Below are positions 22,540-22,672 of a stretch of 22,672 bases of DNA, one piece after another. The position numbers and the translations under genes were made by a program. Position 1 is the first letter of the stretch. Each line of letters begins with the position of its first letter. This DNA is from an uncultured Eubacterium sp. (GTDB taxonomy: Bacteria; Bacillota; Clostridia; Lachnospirales; Lachnospiraceae), in NCBI GenBank assembly GCA_900551945.1, contig URYE01000042.1:1-22672 (forward strand). The letters are read 5' to 3'. Under the pieces are notes generated by a model. It did no database searches. It saw only the letters and a list, made by a program, of their open reading frames with translations, and was not told the DNA's origin.

Positions 22540-22672
22540 ATTTTATAGTCGATGGATAAAAGCTTAGTAGTTCTAAGATGTGCTGATGTAAGTTAATGAA
22601 AACTGACGTGAACGCACTCAATGCGACATCGTGTCGCTGATTGCTTTACCGCACGTCAATGTGCGGTAATCA
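22540..22672. repeat. Hairpin repeat, copy C2, cut by the window edge
   Basis: 22540-22583 repeats 20132-20175 with two differences. Copy C1 then reads GGTAATCA, while copy C2 has about 81 extra bases before the same GTGCGGTAATCA (22661-22672). ATGTGC occurs at both ends of the extra part. The extra part holds two tidy hairpins: GCGACA-TCG-TGTCGC (22623-22637) and TTACCGCAC-GTCAAT-GTGCGGTAA (22646-22669). The right arm, if present, lies beyond the window. Confidence 0.75.

Noticed and set aside
1..22672. CRISPR array, rRNA or tRNA genes
   Set aside because: I saw no regularly spaced direct repeats, no rRNA-like stretch and no cloverleaf with a TTCGA-type arm in the gene-free regions.

Overview
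The window is AT-rich (mostly A+T between genes), uses strong AGGAGG-type ribosome binding sites and consensus sigma-A-like promoters. It carries a flagellin, a CsrA homologue, a FeoA-FeoB fusion, a CstA-family carrier and a tryptophan-synthase-beta paralogue. This suggests a motile, low-GC Gram-positive anaerobe of the Clostridia, most plausibly a gut Lachnospiraceae. That placement is inferred from gene content only.

Layout. 1-458: gene-free lead-in with a promoter for a MATE efflux pump (459-1769). 1770-2148: spacer with one strong hairpin. 2149-3519: stand-alone TrpB2-type PLP enzyme. 3521-4433: a small gene graveyard holding a broken MGMT/ATL-like gene, a 96-bp hairpin repeat (copy A), a relic of an IS200/IS605-type right end, and the tail of a GHKL histidine kinase. 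4441-11097: a metal-homeostasis block. A strong promoter is followed by a leader resembling the yybP-ykoY Mn2+ riboswitch with a very long terminator hairpin. Next come a PMCA-type P-type ATPase (probable Mn2+ exporter) and an ArAE-family membrane protein. Last is feoAB, which has its own promoter with a near-consensus Fur box.

11202-12164: a FimB-sized tyrosine recombinase, transcribed leftward, lies between two 36-nt inverted copies of the same sequence. This looks like a self-contained invertible element. 12305-14463: csrA and then flagellin. The flagellin leader shows two ACGGAG motifs, one in a hairpin loop and one in the Shine-Dalgarno sequence, as expected for CsrA translational repression. 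14519-14610: a second copy (B) of the hairpin repeat. 14757-15824: a leftward GT2 glycosyltransferase with a repeat-like C-terminal part, convergent with flagellin and a candidate flagellin-modifying enzyme.

16041-22492: housekeeping and transport genes. These are a CstA-family carrier with a 22-bp palindrome upstream of its promoter, an unrecognised two-TM protein, an AEC-family carrier, a YkgJ-type cysteine-cluster protein, lgt (TTG start) and a convergent DUF2752 protein. A second repeat family (C) occurs at 20118-20253, as a complete long hairpin, and at 22540-22672, where it carries an extra structured module and is cut by the window edge.

The most interesting unit is the inverted-repeat-bounded recombinase immediately upstream of csrA-flagellin, which could be an uncharacterised phase-variation switch. 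The Mn/Fe block is the best-supported regulatory story: Mn2+ sensing in RNA governs the exporter, and Fur-type control governs ferrous iron uptake right beside it.
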